Shown here piece by piece: positions 1-10,088 of a stretch of 64,000 nucleotides of DNA (its first letter is position 1; every line of letters starts with the position of its first letter). The stretch is from JBFLVT01 sp036804525 (GTDB lineage Bacteria > Bacillota > Desulfotomaculia > Desulfotomaculales > JASEER01). A model generated the notes under the pieces. It did not search any database. It was not told where the DNA came from and was given only the letters and a program-made list of their open reading frames with translations. The stretch covers positions 168,881 to 232,880 of the forward strand of contig DAIRSE010000001.1 of assembly GCA_036804525.1 (NCBI GenBank), read 5' to 3'. Made by a program: the position numbers and the translations under genes.

Positions 1-525
1 TGCAATCGCAAGTACTGCGCGCATCACTGCAGGATCCTCAGTAACCAACGCTATCGGCAGCGGGCTGTGCGCCTGGACCAGTTCAACCGTTTTGATGAAA
101 AACGCTGGATCCGAATGGGCATGGCGAACTGCAACCAAGTTAACGCACATGGTGATCCCCACCCGCTCGAATGAAAGGGTCTGAATGCGGCTCAACCGTT
201 CCTTCAATTCGGCCTCGGGCAAATCATCCCGCACCTCGATAGCCAGCGCCGTCGGATGGTAAAAAGTCTTCTCATGGCGGAAGAGAACAACTTCGCCTCC
301 CAGTTCGACGGCATACTCCCCTTGGCCAACCGTCACCAAGCGAACCGGAGGCTCAGCCGCTGCGCCCAGAGTCGCACGGGCATCATCCGATGCGTGCGGG
401 CAGGCATCCAGGGAAACCTTGCCAGCCGCGAGGGCCATCGCAAAGGCCATACACGTTGCAAACCCGCATTCCCGGCAGTTTGTTTTCGGTAGTAGTTTAA
501 AAATTTGGAGTCCGGTCAACGCCAC
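1..525 (-). CDS. acsC: Corrinoid iron-sulfur protein large subunit, N-terminal part (runs off the window)
   Basis: The gene starts at GTG 523-525 behind AAGGAGG and continues past position 1, so only about 175 residues are visible. The N-terminus carries the [4Fe-4S] motif of the corrinoid iron-sulfur protein gamma subunit: TNCRECGFATCMAFA followed by a further Cys in DACPHA. In the Wood-Ljungdahl pathway this protein carries the methyl group from methyl-tetrahydrofolate to acetyl-CoA synthase. It follows acsB by about 20 bp in the same direction, which fits one operon. The C-terminal corrinoid-binding part lies outside the window. The identification is firm because motif and neighbours agree. 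Confidence 0.93.
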   Translation of the reverse strand, partial: MALTGLQIFKLLPKTNCRECGFATCMAFAMALAAGKVSLDACPHASDDARATLGAAAEPPVRLVTVGQGEYAVELGGEVVLFRHEKTFYHPTALAIEVRDDLPEAELKERLSRIQTLSFERVGITMCVNLVAVRHAHSDPAFFIKTVELVQAHSPLPIALVTEDPAVMRAVLAIA

Positions 526-545
526 CCTGCGCACCTCCTTAGCGT

Positions 546-2732
546 CTACATAATTGGTTCCATGCTTAGGGCGGGATGTTGTATCTTCTCCAAGAAGGGA
601 AGGATATCGTCCACTGCAGTGCCCACCGTTTCATCGGCGATGCGATTAATCAGATCGGGAACGCCGATTTCTGCCCCCCGGCGGATGAGGCCCGTTTTCA
701 GGTACTCTTTAAGCTGGTGCGGCATCCAAACCACTCGTGCCAAGCCGCCGTCGGCTTGGATAAACCTGCGGCTCAAGATATATGCCCTTGCCAGTCCCAT
801 AAAACCGGGAGTCTGCTCTCCGCCTCCAACCATTCCGGCCAAGGTAGAAAACCGCATCCCGAGGGGCGTATCCCCCGCGTACTCGCGGTTAACGATAAAG
901 ATCCCGTTGGCTTCCGGCAGAACGGCTGCGATTGCTTCAAAGCACCCGCACGAGGTCATCGGGTCCTCCATCATCGAATAAAGGCTCAAGGACGTGATCT
1001 TACCCTGGGTGAAACGCTGCATTGCTGCGTTGACACCGGTGTACTGCCCCCGGACCTCATCGATGCACGTTCCGATTACTACAGGCTGGTTGGGCCCGGC
1101 TTGCTTGAGTTCATAGGACGCCCGGGCGTCGAGCCAGTTCACCGCCCCACAGAGCCCCAAACGCTCAGGCGTTACTATGCAGATATGGGACGGAGCGAAG
1201 GATTGACAAAGACTGCAGGTGTAAAAGACGTCGACCGCCTCATCGGTTAGCGAACCGAGGCGCTCATCGCGACGCCGGTAGACGGCCCGGGCTTTTTCCT
1301 GCTCTGCCAGCGCCTCCTCAGGGTCCGTGTAAAGCGTGACTTGCACTTTGTCGACGAGCGAGCCGAACTCGGCCTTGACCCTGTTGACTACCACCGCCCC
1401 GATATGGTGCAGGCGCAGGCCGGCGGCAAACGCCTTCTTGGACACCCTGATCCTTACTATGTCACGTTGCCCGATGTGCACTACGCCCTCCAGGTAGTTG
1501 ACGAAATAATGCAGACGCCTCTCGAGAACCGGTTCGAACTCCTCTTTCATCTTTCGCCCGGCCACTTCAATGACCAGCCCCAGGGGGAGCGTATCGCCCT
1601 CATTCAGCTGATCAAGATCGGGGCCAATCACCCGCACCCGATTGTCCTCCACTTCGCCCATCGGCCGTGTCACAAGCAGTTCAAAAGCCGTGGACCGGCC
1701 GGCGCCGATCTCAACAAAGGTAGCATTCCGGCGAATGATCTCGCCCTCAAAAGCCGGCCCAAAAGCCACGGGCACTTCCACATCGGCTGCCGGCACCTTG
1801 AGTCCCCGTACCTCCACCGCCCGGGCTACAATCTGCTCGTGCGGGACACGGGCCACTACATGCTCATAGGTGCAGATGCCGTAAGGCAGGATCTCCGGGA
1901 TGTCAGTATCGGCAATAACCGGAAACCCAAAATTCAGTGCACCCGCCGCAGTGGCATACCATTCATCGGTCACCGGGCCTAGGGCCAACACAAAGGCAAA
2001 GACGCGGTTCTTGTTGTAAAGAAGCACCCGGCGGTAGTCGCCCGGCGTTACGCCGCCAAAGGACAGGGCCACCCGCGTGGCGAATCCGAGAGAGTAAATG
2101 TGCGCGTAAACTTCCTCGCCGAAGGGAACCAGGCGTGTCGGCCAACCGAGTTGAACGTCGGCAGCAGCCAGCTGCTCTGCAAAACTGGTCCCGTTGGCTT
2201 GCCCCGCCATAAAAACGTAAAGGTTCTTCTGCTGCATTTCGCGGGCCAGTTTTACCGCTGTAGGAGTATCCGGAGCGGACCCCACCACGGCGGCAAACCC
2301 CGGCGCCCGTCCGTCCACGAACTCAATCCCGCGCTCCCTCAGGATTACGTCGTCGGCTGCCCCCAGCCAGATGCCCCCGGCCGGGGAAGGCCCGGTTGCA
2401 TACTTAAGGGCCTCAATGATTTCCTCCGCAAACAGTGTGGCCATCCCGGCATCAAGAACAGGACCAAGGTAAGGGGTCCAACGGGTCTCCGCCGGCAAGG
2501 GAGGAAGAAGTTCGTTCGCCAGGGCCAGGATCGGCTCCATATCGGAAAGCCGGGTTACTTTTCGCCCGGTAATGCCATAGATGACCGGAAGATAGTACCC
2601 GGTATTGGGCAGTTCCACGGGGTGAGTCGCACCCAGGATCTCCATGGCGCTTTTCAGCTTTTCTTCGGCCCGACGTACGATGCTGTGTGCCCCCCGAATA
2701 GCTGCCGTGGCAATTATCCTGGACAAGGTCAT
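546..2732 (-). CDS. acsB: Acetyl-CoA synthase (CODH/ACS beta subunit)
   Basis: This enzyme condenses CO, the methyl group of the corrinoid protein and CoA to acetyl-CoA at the nickel-iron A-cluster. The A-cluster ligands are visible in the last third: FYTCSLCQSFAPSHIC, then RLGLCGAVNW, then TSCGCFEA, whose Cys-Gly-Cys holds the distal nickel. The N-terminal part, with NTGYYLPVIYGITG, matches the CO-tunnel domain. Starting at ATG 2730-2732 gives 728 residues, the usual family size. A TTG 39 bases further upstream is also in frame but has no clear ribosome site. The G-rich site GAAAGGGGG lies directly against the ATG, so the exact start is uncertain. Confidence 0.95.
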   Translation of the reverse strand: MTLSRIIATAAIRGAHSIVRRAEEKLKSAMEILGATHPVELPNTGYYLPVIYGITGRKVTRLSDMEPILALANELLPPLPAETRWTPYLGPVLDAGMATLFAEEIIEALKYATGPSPAGGIWLGAADDVILRERGIEFVDGRAPGFAAVVGSAPDTPTAVKLAREMQQKNLYVFMAGQANGTSFAEQLAAADVQLGWPTRLVPFGEEVYAHIYSLGFATRVALSFGGVTPGDYRRVLLYNKNRVFAFVLALGPVTDEWYATAAGALNFGFPVIADTDIPEILPYGICTYEHVVARVPHEQIVARAVEVRGLKVPAADVEVPVAFGPAFEGEIIRRNATFVEIGAGRSTAFELLVTRPMGEVEDNRVRVIGPDLDQLNEGDTLPLGLVIEVAGRKMKEEFEPVLERRLHYFVNYLEGVVHIGQRDIVRIRVSKKAFAAGLRLHHIGAVVVNRVKAEFGSLVDKVQVTLYTDPEEALAEQEKARAVYRRRDERLGSLTDEAVDVFYTCSLCQSFAPSHICIVTPERLGLCGAVNWLDARASYELKQAGPNQPVVIGTCIDEVRGQYTGVNAAMQRFTQGKITSLSLYSMMEDPMTSCGCFEAIAAVLPEANGIFIVNREYAGDTPLGMRFSTLAGMVGGGEQTPGFMGLARAYILSRRFIQADGGLARVVWMPHQLKEYLKTGLIRRGAEIGVPDLINRIADETVGTAVDDILPFLEKIQHPALSMEPIM

Positions 2733-2903
2733 CCCCCTTTCGATGGTAGACAAATTGCTGGAAGGTAACAATTATTGGTGTGAGCATACCCTTAATGCGT
2801 ATAAGGACCAATAACTTGGCCGTTAATCGCCGGTCCGGTAAGATGAAATACAGTTACGCCTGTTGGGGAAGCATAAATCACTCCGCCTACGATCAGCTGC
2901 CAT

Positions 2904-3779
2904 TCAGGTCACCAATATACCGGCCGATGCGGCTACCTGCAATTTCGCCGCGAGAATGGTGTTGGCCAAAAGCATGGTTACGGTCATCGGGCCGACCCCA
3001 CCGGGGACAGGAGTGATGGCTGAAGCCCGCGGGGCAACGCTATCCCAGTCGACATCTCCCACCAGGCGTCCATCCACACGGTTAATTCCCACATCCACCA
3101 CTACCGCCCCCTCTTTAACCATCTTTCCGGTAATCATCCCCGGCCGGCCAATGGCTACCACCAGAATGTCCGCTTGCCGGGTTACGGATGCAAGGTCTGG
3201 TGTACGGGAATGACAAATAGTTACGGTAGCGTGGCGCTGCAACAGTAACATGGCTGTAGGCTTGCCGACGATGTTGCTGCGGCCGATCACAACGGCATGA
3301 CTTCCGGCGATGTGAATGCCGGACCGTTCGAGGATGGTGATAACCCCGGATGGCGTGCACGGCACCAGGCAAGGCTCACCGATCTGTAGTTTCCCTACGT
3401 TCAGGGAATGAAAACCGTCTACGTCCTTTTCCGGTCTAATGGCCTGCGTTACCGCTTTGGCGTTCAGGTGATCCGGAAGGGGCAGCTGTACAAGAACACC
3501 GTGGATGCCTCTGTCCTCGTTAAGCCGGTCCAGAAGCTGAAGTAAGTCATCCATTTGGGTGTCGGCAGGCAGGCGGTGCACCGTCGACCGGATGCCAACC
3601 TCTTGGCAGGCGTGCTCCTTGTTACGCACGTATGCCTGCGACGCCGGATTCTCCCCGACCAGCACCACCGCCAAACCCGGTGGCGAGCCCCATTGCAAGG
3701 CAAAAGACTCCACTTCCTGCACCAGTTCCGATCGCATCTGAGCCGCCATCGCCTTACCATCCAAAATGCGTGCTGCCAT
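2904..3779 (-). CDS. folD: Bifunctional methylene-THF dehydrogenase / methenyl-THF cyclohydrolase
   Basis: FolD interconverts 5,10-methylene-, methenyl- and 10-formyl-tetrahydrofolate, the middle of the methyl branch of the Wood-Ljungdahl pathway. The 291 residues are full length. Visible family motifs are AYVRNKEHACQEVGI with the catalytic Lys, PLPDHLNAKAV, DVDGFHSLNVG, the nucleotide-binding segment VVIGRSNIVGKPTA, and the C-terminal TPVPGGVGPMTVTML. The ATG start follows AAGGAGG at good spacing. It sits between cooS and acsB on the same strand, so the operon carries both folate and carbonyl-branch functions. Confidence 0.96.
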   Translation of the reverse strand: MAARILDGKAMAAQMRSELVQEVESFALQWGSPPGLAVVLVGENPASQAYVRNKEHACQEVGIRSTVHRLPADTQMDDLLQLLDRLNEDRGIHGVLVQLPLPDHLNAKAVTQAIRPEKDVDGFHSLNVGKLQIGEPCLVPCTPSGVITILERSGIHIAGSHAVVIGRSNIVGKPTAMLLLQRHATVTICHSRTPDLASVTRQADILVVAIGRPGMITGKMVKEGAVVVDVGINRVDGRLVGDVDWDSVAPRASAITPVPGGVGPMTVTMLLANTILAAKLQVAASAGILVT

Positions 3780-3823
3780 TTTGATCCTCCTTATAGAACC
3801 CCGTGTACCGGTGATTCAACCGG

Positions 3824-5758
3824 CTAATTGCTTGCAATCTGCCGCCGCATCTCCATATCAAATAAAACTCTTTCCCTTGCTTGCTCGATCCCCAGTGCCC
3901 GCCGTTTTGCATCGATGTGCTCAACCACCCGGCGCGCCATCAATCTTGGATCAGGTTCGAAGAACCACTTGCCCCCGGTAAGCGCACTGATACCCTCAAA
4001 AAGGAAACTGGAAAACTCTTCGCTTCCGAGGGTCGGGAACCCGACACCAAAGCCGACGGAAATACCGCTGGAGACAAAGTACTGGCCGATGGCTATCGCC
4101 TTTTCGCTCATCCACTCAGGAGCGCACCCGACAACAGGCAGGTCAGCCAAGTCGTCACCAAGCCCGCCCTGGCGCACTATTTCAGTAGCAGCCACCAACA
4201 GGCGGCTGTTATCAACGCAGGAACCGCAGTGCAGTACCGGCGGCATACCTACCGCCTCGCAAACCTCTCGCAACCCCGAACCTGCCAGGTCCGAGGCCTC
4301 GGGCACCAGCAGTCCTTCCTTGGCGCAGTTGATGGCCGCGCAACCGCTGGTCAACACCAGCACGTTACTGGCGATCAGTTCCCTCACCAGGGTGGTATGC
4401 AGGTCTCCATAACGTACCCGCGGGTTGGAACAGCCCACCACAGCAGCGATCCCCCGGATACGGCCATTGATGATGTTCTCGTTAAGTGGACCGTAGCCAG
4501 CGCGGAATCTCCCGCCAAGCATGTAACGAATGGACTCATGGGAGAATCCCGCCACCACATCCATTTCTTCGCGCGGGATCTCCACAACACCGCGCCGCGG
4601 GTAGTTGTCGACAGCTCTGAGAATGAGTTCCCGCGCCGTTTTCTCGGCGTGCTCGGGGTGAAACTCCACGTGGGTGACTCCCTGGATGCGCGCCCGCGGC
4701 GAAGTGGTAACCAGCTCCGTATGGTAACACGCCGCGACATTAGCTAAACCCTGCATGACACACTGCACGTCGACCATCATGAGGTCAACGGCGCCAGTGA
4801 CGATAGCCAGTTCCTGCTGGAGGATGCTTCCCGCCACGGGAATGCCATTGCGAAGCAAGAGTTCATTAGCGCTGCAACAAATACCGGCGATATTGATCCC
4901 CTTTGCTCCGACGCTTCGCGCCCTGGCCAGGAGCTCTTCATCCCGGGCCATGTCCACGATAACCATAGGCAGCAGCGGTTCATGCCCGTGAACCACGATA
5001 TTGACGTGATCCTCCCGTAAGACACCCAGGTTAACCTTTCCACGCAAAGGGTAAGGTGTCCCAAAGAGGATGTCCTGTAGTTCAGTGGCGATCATCGAGC
5101 CGCCCCAGCCATCGGCCAGCGCCACCCTCATCCCCTGAAGCATTAAGTGCTCAAAATCCTGGTCTACGCCCACGCTGGTACGATGGAGCATCTCCACGAC
5201 CTCCCGGTCGATGCCGCGGGGGACAACCCCGAGACGGCGCCAGATCTCCTGCCGTTTAGCGGGAGCCCGGCTGGGGAAAATCAATTCCCCTTCCTGCTTG
5301 CCGAATTCGTTAACCAGAGATTCCGCCACCTTGCGTGCCAGTTCTTTGGTATCACCATTCGAGGAAATACCGAGAACTTCCGCAAGTTCTCGGAGTTTTA
5401 CGGGATCGCGTACGGCGTAGTCGGCCGCTTCACCGTTGAGCATTTTAAGAAATGTCAACGCGATCTCCCGGGCATGGTCACTGTGAGCAGCCGTTCCGGC
5501 GGCAATCATCCGGCCGAAGTTTCGTGCCGCGATAGTAGCAGGAGTAGCCCCACAGATGCCTGTGTCGGCCCCGGGGCCTTTTTCCTTAACGTGACAGGGG
5601 CCCATAAAGCAGACCCGGCAGCAAGTGCCGCCCGAGCCAAATGAACAAACCTTTCGTCCCCGGACCCGATCAAACATGGTAACGGTACCGTCACGGGATG
5701 CCTTAGCAATCATTTGCCGGCTCGCCTGGCAATCGGTAAGCTGGTGGTCCCTTTTCAC
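3824..5758 (-). CDS. cooS: Anaerobic Ni-Fe carbon monoxide dehydrogenase catalytic subunit
   Basis: The 644-residue protein interconverts CO and CO2 at the NiFeS C-cluster. The N-terminus has the B/D-cluster cysteines in CSFGSGGTCCRVCFMGPC followed by GICGAT. The C-cluster ligands appear in order: His in AAHSDHARE, Cys in GICCSANE, VVGCSNPRV, SGCAAINCAKEG, HCGSCVDNSR and GCAPEWMSEKA. The start is GTG 5756-5758 with GGAAGGGG about ten bases upstream. It lies 18 bp behind the NuoG-like gene and ahead of folD and acsB, so it is probably the CODH of the CODH/ACS complex (also called acsA), not a lone respiratory CooS. Confidence 0.95.
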   Translation of the reverse strand: MKRDHQLTDCQASRQMIAKASRDGTVTMFDRVRGRKVCSFGSGGTCCRVCFMGPCHVKEKGPGADTGICGATPATIAARNFGRMIAAGTAAHSDHAREIALTFLKMLNGEAADYAVRDPVKLRELAEVLGISSNGDTKELARKVAESLVNEFGKQEGELIFPSRAPAKRQEIWRRLGVVPRGIDREVVEMLHRTSVGVDQDFEHLMLQGMRVALADGWGGSMIATELQDILFGTPYPLRGKVNLGVLREDHVNIVVHGHEPLLPMVIVDMARDEELLARARSVGAKGINIAGICCSANELLLRNGIPVAGSILQQELAIVTGAVDLMMVDVQCVMQGLANVAACYHTELVTTSPRARIQGVTHVEFHPEHAEKTARELILRAVDNYPRRGVVEIPREEMDVVAGFSHESIRYMLGGRFRAGYGPLNENIINGRIRGIAAVVGCSNPRVRYGDLHTTLVRELIASNVLVLTSGCAAINCAKEGLLVPEASDLAGSGLREVCEAVGMPPVLHCGSCVDNSRLLVAATEIVRQGGLGDDLADLPVVGCAPEWMSEKAIAIGQYFVSSGISVGFGVGFPTLGSEEFSSFLFEGISALTGGKWFFEPDPRLMARRVVEHIDAKRRALGIEQARERVLFDMEMRRQIASN

Positions 5759-5776
5759 CGCTTTTCATCCCCTTCC

Positions 5777-8227
5777 TTAAGTCCTTGCAACGGTTAACTG
5801 GATCGGCACCGGACCCAGGGGCCACGAACCACCAAGTACGGCTAATGCCACCGGGGCGTCCGGAGAAACCAGCGCCACGCCAGGTAACAGTCCATTGTCG
5901 ATCTTCACCCTGGTAGAAGCCTTGCTGTAAGGCGACTGAACCACAACCTCCGCTCCTTCCGCAATCCCCAGCGCTCCTGCATCTATTTGCGATAAGGCAA
6001 TGCAGTCCCCGCCATACGGTTCCAATTGGGCGAAGCCGCTGAAACGCAGCCTGGTATCGTGGACGGGATAAAAGCGGGAGGCATACCCTACAAGCGATAT
6101 TCCAGGAATATTCCCCTTGGTGGAATTGTTAACAGGTGGTAGGAACAGTGCCGGCTTGGAAGTACCCGGTACCGCACGACCGGACACGAGGCGTTCAATC
6201 TCCGCTGTCGGACAGTGTGCTTCGCCGCCAAGCACCTGAGACCCCAGGCGAGCAGCGATTTGCGCCAGCGTATTCAGATTGCCCATCCCCACAGGTGGCA
6301 CTGCCTGATCAAAGCGTACCGGGTGACCCGCCGCGTTAATGAAACTGCCGTCCTCTTCCACGTGGCTGGAAGCGGGCAGGACCACGTCAGCGAGTGCTGC
6401 AGTCGGGGTCAAGAACATATCTTGAACCACGAGAAACTCCAGCTCGTTTATCAAACCCCGCCACCGTTCCGGGTCAGGGAAAAAAGACAAGGGGTCTTCC
6501 GCAAGTATGTACAGACCCCGCACGTTGGTGCCTGTAAGCATCTGAACTGCGCTCATGGCGGCTTCAGTAGACGTTTTACCGGTTTTCAGCACGGTTAGTA
6601 TCCCGGTTGCGTTGGCTCCCGAAACTACGGGATAAATTGCTCGTTCGGTTCTTCCGGTGAGAAGCGCAAGGTTAACAGCTGCAGCGGCCGTACCGCGGCT
6701 TACTCCGTCGACGGCAAAAATTACCACTGCTTTGCGGCTTAAGTCGCCAAAGACAGTACTGGCTGCGGCCAGATCTTTTTCCTCCAGCCCATCACCATCA
6801 GAAATAGTCATTGAGAAAGCCCTTTGAAGAGCTGTTTTATAGTCGCTGAAACCTTCGAGACGCCGTCCGGGAAGCCTCCCGCTCTCATCCAGCCGTAAAA
6901 GCATAGCTGCCATCTGATGCAGTACCGCTTCCGTTGCTTCAGGACGAGAGCGCAGCCATACAGAGGCCGTTTTTGCCAGCCGCCCGTTGTAAAAACCGAC
7001 ATAAATCAGGTTTGTACCGTTAGCGAGCGCCCGCTTGACTTTTGCCCATACTACAGGTGATCGCCGGACCGCATCCCCGATAACGAGCAACACATCGGCG
7101 CTTGCAATGTCTTCCAGAGTAGCCCGCTTTCCGCCATAAACCGTGTCCAAGTCGTGCAACACATCCGCCGGCCCCTTGAGACCAGGGGAAATACCAAGGT
7201 TATTGGTGCGTAATCCTATGCGCATGAGACTCTGAAACGCATGGGCAACTTCATTGGACACGCCGGTACCGATGATCCCGGCGACGGAATCGGGTCCCCA
7301 TTGTTCCCTTACCGCCCTAAGTCCGTTGGCTGCAGCGTCCAGGGCCTCAGCCCAATTGACGGCCACCAATGTTCTGTTCTTCTTTACCAGCGGTGCAGTC
7401 AGCCGCTCCGGATGAGAAAGATGCGCCCATCCGAACCTGCCGCGCCCGCATAAGTAGTCTACCTGCTGGGGAGCGCTGACCTTGACGATCTCGCCGCCCT
7501 TCAGGTGAAAGTTCACGGCGCAGGCCGCGCTGCAGTGGCCGCAGACGGACACGGAACGGCGCAATTCCCATTCCCTGCCCCGGCCGCGCCGCTGTCGCTC
7601 GATTAAGGCTGCCGTAGGACAGACTTCAACGCAACTCCCGCAAAAGTCGCAGCCTGATTGATCCAGCGGGCGGTCCCACGGCGTCCCGACTTTCGTCTTC
7701 AAGCCACGGTTGATAAAATCAATGATACCGGCACCCTGGAGATGGCAGATTCGGATGCAGCGGCCGCACAAGACACAGTAATTGGGGTCGCGGAAAATAA
7801 ACGGATTATGGTCGTCAACAGGATGGTTGGGAAGTTCAACAGGAAAACGATCGGCTTGTGCTCCCAATTCATAGGCATACCTTTGCAGCTGGCACGCGCC
7901 GCTCTTGTCACAAACAAGGCACTCTCTCGGATGCCGGGACAGCAGGAGCTCCACCACGAAACGGCGGGCCTCCCGGATGGTCGGGCTGTCCGTATGCACA
8001 ACAATTCCCGGCGTGGCCTCCCGCTTACAGGCGACGACCGGGCTGCGCAGCCCCTCGATTTCGACGACACATAGGCGGCAGGACCCTGTGCTTTTCAATC
8101 CCGGGCAGTAACAAAGATGGGGGATGTGGATCCCTAGGCCGGCCGCAGCCTCGATAATCGTCGTTCCCGGTGCCACCGTAGTTTCTCGCCCGTCAATGGT
8201 CAGGGTAATCGGTGCTGTTTCTTTCAT
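5777..8227 (-). CDS. NuoG-like iron-sulfur / molybdopterin-fold subunit (formate dehydrogenase-like but lacking catalytic Cys/Sec)
   Basis: The 816 residues hold an N-terminal [2Fe-2S] ferredoxin domain (CYCPGLKSTGSCRLC), the NuoG-type His/Cys cluster (HPRECLVCDKSGACQLQ), two [4Fe-4S] sites (CVLCGRCIRIC; CDFCGSCVEVCPTA), then a molybdopterin-oxidoreductase fold opening with CGHCSAAC. In formate dehydrogenases the segment after GTNN carries a catalytic Cys or Sec followed by His. Here it reads NNLGISPGLKGPADV with neither, and no in-frame TGA is present. It therefore resembles complex I NuoG more than an active formate dehydrogenase. It overlaps the NuoF-like gene by 35 bp and is followed 18 bp later by cooS. 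The electron partner is unproven. Confidence 0.82.
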   Translation of the reverse strand: MKETAPITLTIDGRETTVAPGTTIIEAAAGLGIHIPHLCYCPGLKSTGSCRLCVVEIEGLRSPVVACKREATPGIVVHTDSPTIREARRFVVELLLSRHPRECLVCDKSGACQLQRYAYELGAQADRFPVELPNHPVDDHNPFIFRDPNYCVLCGRCIRICHLQGAGIIDFINRGLKTKVGTPWDRPLDQSGCDFCGSCVEVCPTAALIERQRRGRGREWELRRSVSVCGHCSAACAVNFHLKGGEIVKVSAPQQVDYLCGRGRFGWAHLSHPERLTAPLVKKNRTLVAVNWAEALDAAANGLRAVREQWGPDSVAGIIGTGVSNEVAHAFQSLMRIGLRTNNLGISPGLKGPADVLHDLDTVYGGKRATLEDIASADVLLVIGDAVRRSPVVWAKVKRALANGTNLIYVGFYNGRLAKTASVWLRSRPEATEAVLHQMAAMLLRLDESGRLPGRRLEGFSDYKTALQRAFSMTISDGDGLEEKDLAAASTVFGDLSRKAVVIFAVDGVSRGTAAAAVNLALLTGRTERAIYPVVSGANATGILTVLKTGKTSTEAAMSAVQMLTGTNVRGLYILAEDPLSFFPDPERWRGLINELEFLVVQDMFLTPTAALADVVLPASSHVEEDGSFINAAGHPVRFDQAVPPVGMGNLNTLAQIAARLGSQVLGGEAHCPTAEIERLVSGRAVPGTSKPALFLPPVNNSTKGNIPGISLVGYASRFYPVHDTRLRFSGFAQLEPYGGDCIALSQIDAGALGIAEGAEVVVQSPYSKASTRVKIDNGLLPGVALVSPDAPVALAVLGGSWPLGPVPIQLTVART

Positions 8228-10088
8228 CGGTTCTCCCCTCCCCGGTATCTTCCAGGATGCATTCCATCGGACAAGCCGTTAAGCACGCCGCGCAGCTGAC
8301 ACAGACCGCCAGGTCGATGGTGAATCCTTCCTGTTTCTCGATAATTGCGTGCTGTGGGCACACCTCCATGCAGAGGCCACATTGGACACAGTCAGGCCCG
8401 ATTACGAGGCGTTTCAACGCTGAGCAGCTCCCTGTCGGACAGCGCTTTTCATAAATGTGGGACTTGTACTCGTCCCGGAAGAAACGGAGCGTGGAGAGCA
8501 CGGGCCGGGGAGCCGACTTGCCGAGCCCGCAGAGAGATATCTGGCTGATGAGACGGCCCAGATCTTCAAGCCTTTCAAGGTCCCCTTTATCCCCCTTTCC
8601 TTCCACTATGCGTTCTAGGATGCGCAGCATCTGGTAGGTTCCGATGCGACACGGCGGACATTTTCCGCACGATTCCTGCTGGGTAAACTGCAAGAAGTAG
8701 CGGGCGAAATCTACCATGCAGGTAGTTTCATCCACTACGATCAAAGCGCCTGAGCCCATTGCCGATCCGATGGCGTCCAGTGATTCGAAATCGATCGGCA
8801 GGTCGAGGTGTTCTTCCGGTACGCACCCACCGCCAGGGCCCCCGATCTGAGCCGCCTTGAACCGTTTTCCTCCTTCGATCCCGCCGCCGATATCGAATAC
8901 CACCTGACGGGTACTAATCCCCATCGGCACCTCGATCAGGCCGGTATACCTTACATTGCCTGAAAGGGCGAAGACTTTTGTACCCTTCGACCCGCTGGTG
9001 CCGTATGTCGCGTACCAGTCGGCGCCCCGGTTAATGATTAAGGGGATGTTGGCAAAAGTCTCCACGTTGTTCAAGCAGGTGGGACAACCCCATAATCCTG
9101 ACTCGACGGAGCGGGGCGGGGTGACACGGGGCATGCCGCGTTTTCCTTCAATAGAAAACATCAACGCTGTCGATTCCCCGCAAACGAAGGCCCCGGCACC
9201 GCGCCGGATCTCGATATCGAAATCGAGACCGCTGCCGAGAATGTTCTCGCCAAGCAACCCCATGGCGCGAGCCTGTTCGATCGCCGTACCGACAGTCTGT
9301 ACCGCTAAAGGATACTCTTCGCGCACGTATACGAAACCTTCACGGCAGTTGCCTACCGCATATGCGCAGATGATCATCCCCTCCAGTATGGCATGCGGAT
9401 CCCCTTCCAGCAGGGCGCGATCCATGAAGGCGCCGGGGTCGCCTTCGTCGGCGTTGCAGATAACAAACTTGCGCTCACCCTTAGCCTTTCGAGCCCCTTC
9501 CCATTTCCGCCCCGTCGGGAAGCCGGCCCCGCCGCGCCCGCGCAGCCCGGACAGTTTGACGCTGGCGATGACATCCTCAGGCGACATCTCTTGCAGCACC
9601 CGGGCCAACGCGCTGTAGCCCCCTACTTCAATGTAGTCCTCTATCCGCATTGGGTTGATCATACCGCAATGACGCAGCACCAACCGGGTTTGACCGATGT
9701 AAAACGGCAGGTCGTCGGCGGACCGGACCGGCTGCCCGGTTTCAGGGTGCCGACACCCAAGGTGGTTGATAAACTGGCCGCGCTTCACGGTAAGGTCCAC
9801 GATTTTTGGGGCATCAAAAGGTGTAACGTGTCCATAAAGCGCTCCTTCCGGTTCAATAGTTACCAGCGGGCCGAGTTGACAGAAACCCTGGCAACCGGTG
9901 TATCGCACGGCTGCCGGGAGTTCCGCCTGCGCGAGTTCCCGCGACAACGCTTCCGCTATCTTGAGCGAACCAGCCGTACGACAGGCGGACCCGGTACATA
10001 CTTTAACCACCTTTTGGCCGGGTTGGCGTTCCGCCATCAGGCGAGCACGCAGCGCGGCGAGATCCCCCGCGCTCGCCAGTTTACTCAT
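8193..10088 (-). CDS. NuoF-like NADH-binding flavoprotein subunit with extra ferredoxin domains
   Basis: The 631-residue protein has the architecture of NuoF / HndC / HydB diaphorases. An N-terminal thioredoxin-like [2Fe-2S] domain (CTGSACRTAG, then YTGCQGFC) precedes the FMN/NADH domain with SGLRGRGGAGFPTGRKW and NADEGDPGAFMDR. An SLBB segment follows, then the NuoF cluster ESCGKCPPCRIGT, and two C-terminal [4Fe-4S] sites (CVQCGLCMEVCP; CVSCAACLTACP). ATG 10086-10088 overlaps the nuoE stop by eight bases, which indicates translational coupling. It should oxidise or reduce NAD(P)(H) and exchange electrons with the NuoG-like subunit and ferredoxin. Whether it bifurcates electrons cannot be read from sequence. 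Confidence 0.87.
   Translation of the reverse strand: MSKLASAGDLAALRARLMAERQPGQKVVKVCTGSACRTAGSLKIAEALSRELAQAELPAAVRYTGCQGFCQLGPLVTIEPEGALYGHVTPFDAPKIVDLTVKRGQFINHLGCRHPETGQPVRSADDLPFYIGQTRLVLRHCGMINPMRIEDYIEVGGYSALARVLQEMSPEDVIASVKLSGLRGRGGAGFPTGRKWEGARKAKGERKFVICNADEGDPGAFMDRALLEGDPHAILEGMIICAYAVGNCREGFVYVREEYPLAVQTVGTAIEQARAMGLLGENILGSGLDFDIEIRRGAGAFVCGESTALMFSIEGKRGMPRVTPPRSVESGLWGCPTCLNNVETFANIPLIINRGADWYATYGTSGSKGTKVFALSGNVRYTGLIEVPMGISTRQVVFDIGGGIEGGKRFKAAQIGGPGGGCVPEEHLDLPIDFESLDAIGSAMGSGALIVVDETTCMVDFARYFLQFTQQESCGKCPPCRIGTYQMLRILERIVEGKGDKGDLERLEDLGRLISQISLCGLGKSAPRPVLSTLRFFRDEYKSHIYEKRCPTGSCSALKRLVIGPDCVQCGLCMEVCPQHAIIEKQEGFTIDLAVCVSCAACLTACPMECILEDTGEGRTDERNSTDYPDH

Noticed and set aside
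3881..4747. A 288-codon open frame on the plus strand
   Set aside because: It lies opposite cooS, which has clear domain motifs; its protein has no recognisable pattern and no good ribosome site.
5777..8227. Formate dehydrogenase catalytic subunit
   Set aside because: The Cys/Sec and His of the active site are missing and no in-frame TGA exists, so a NuoG-like role is preferred.
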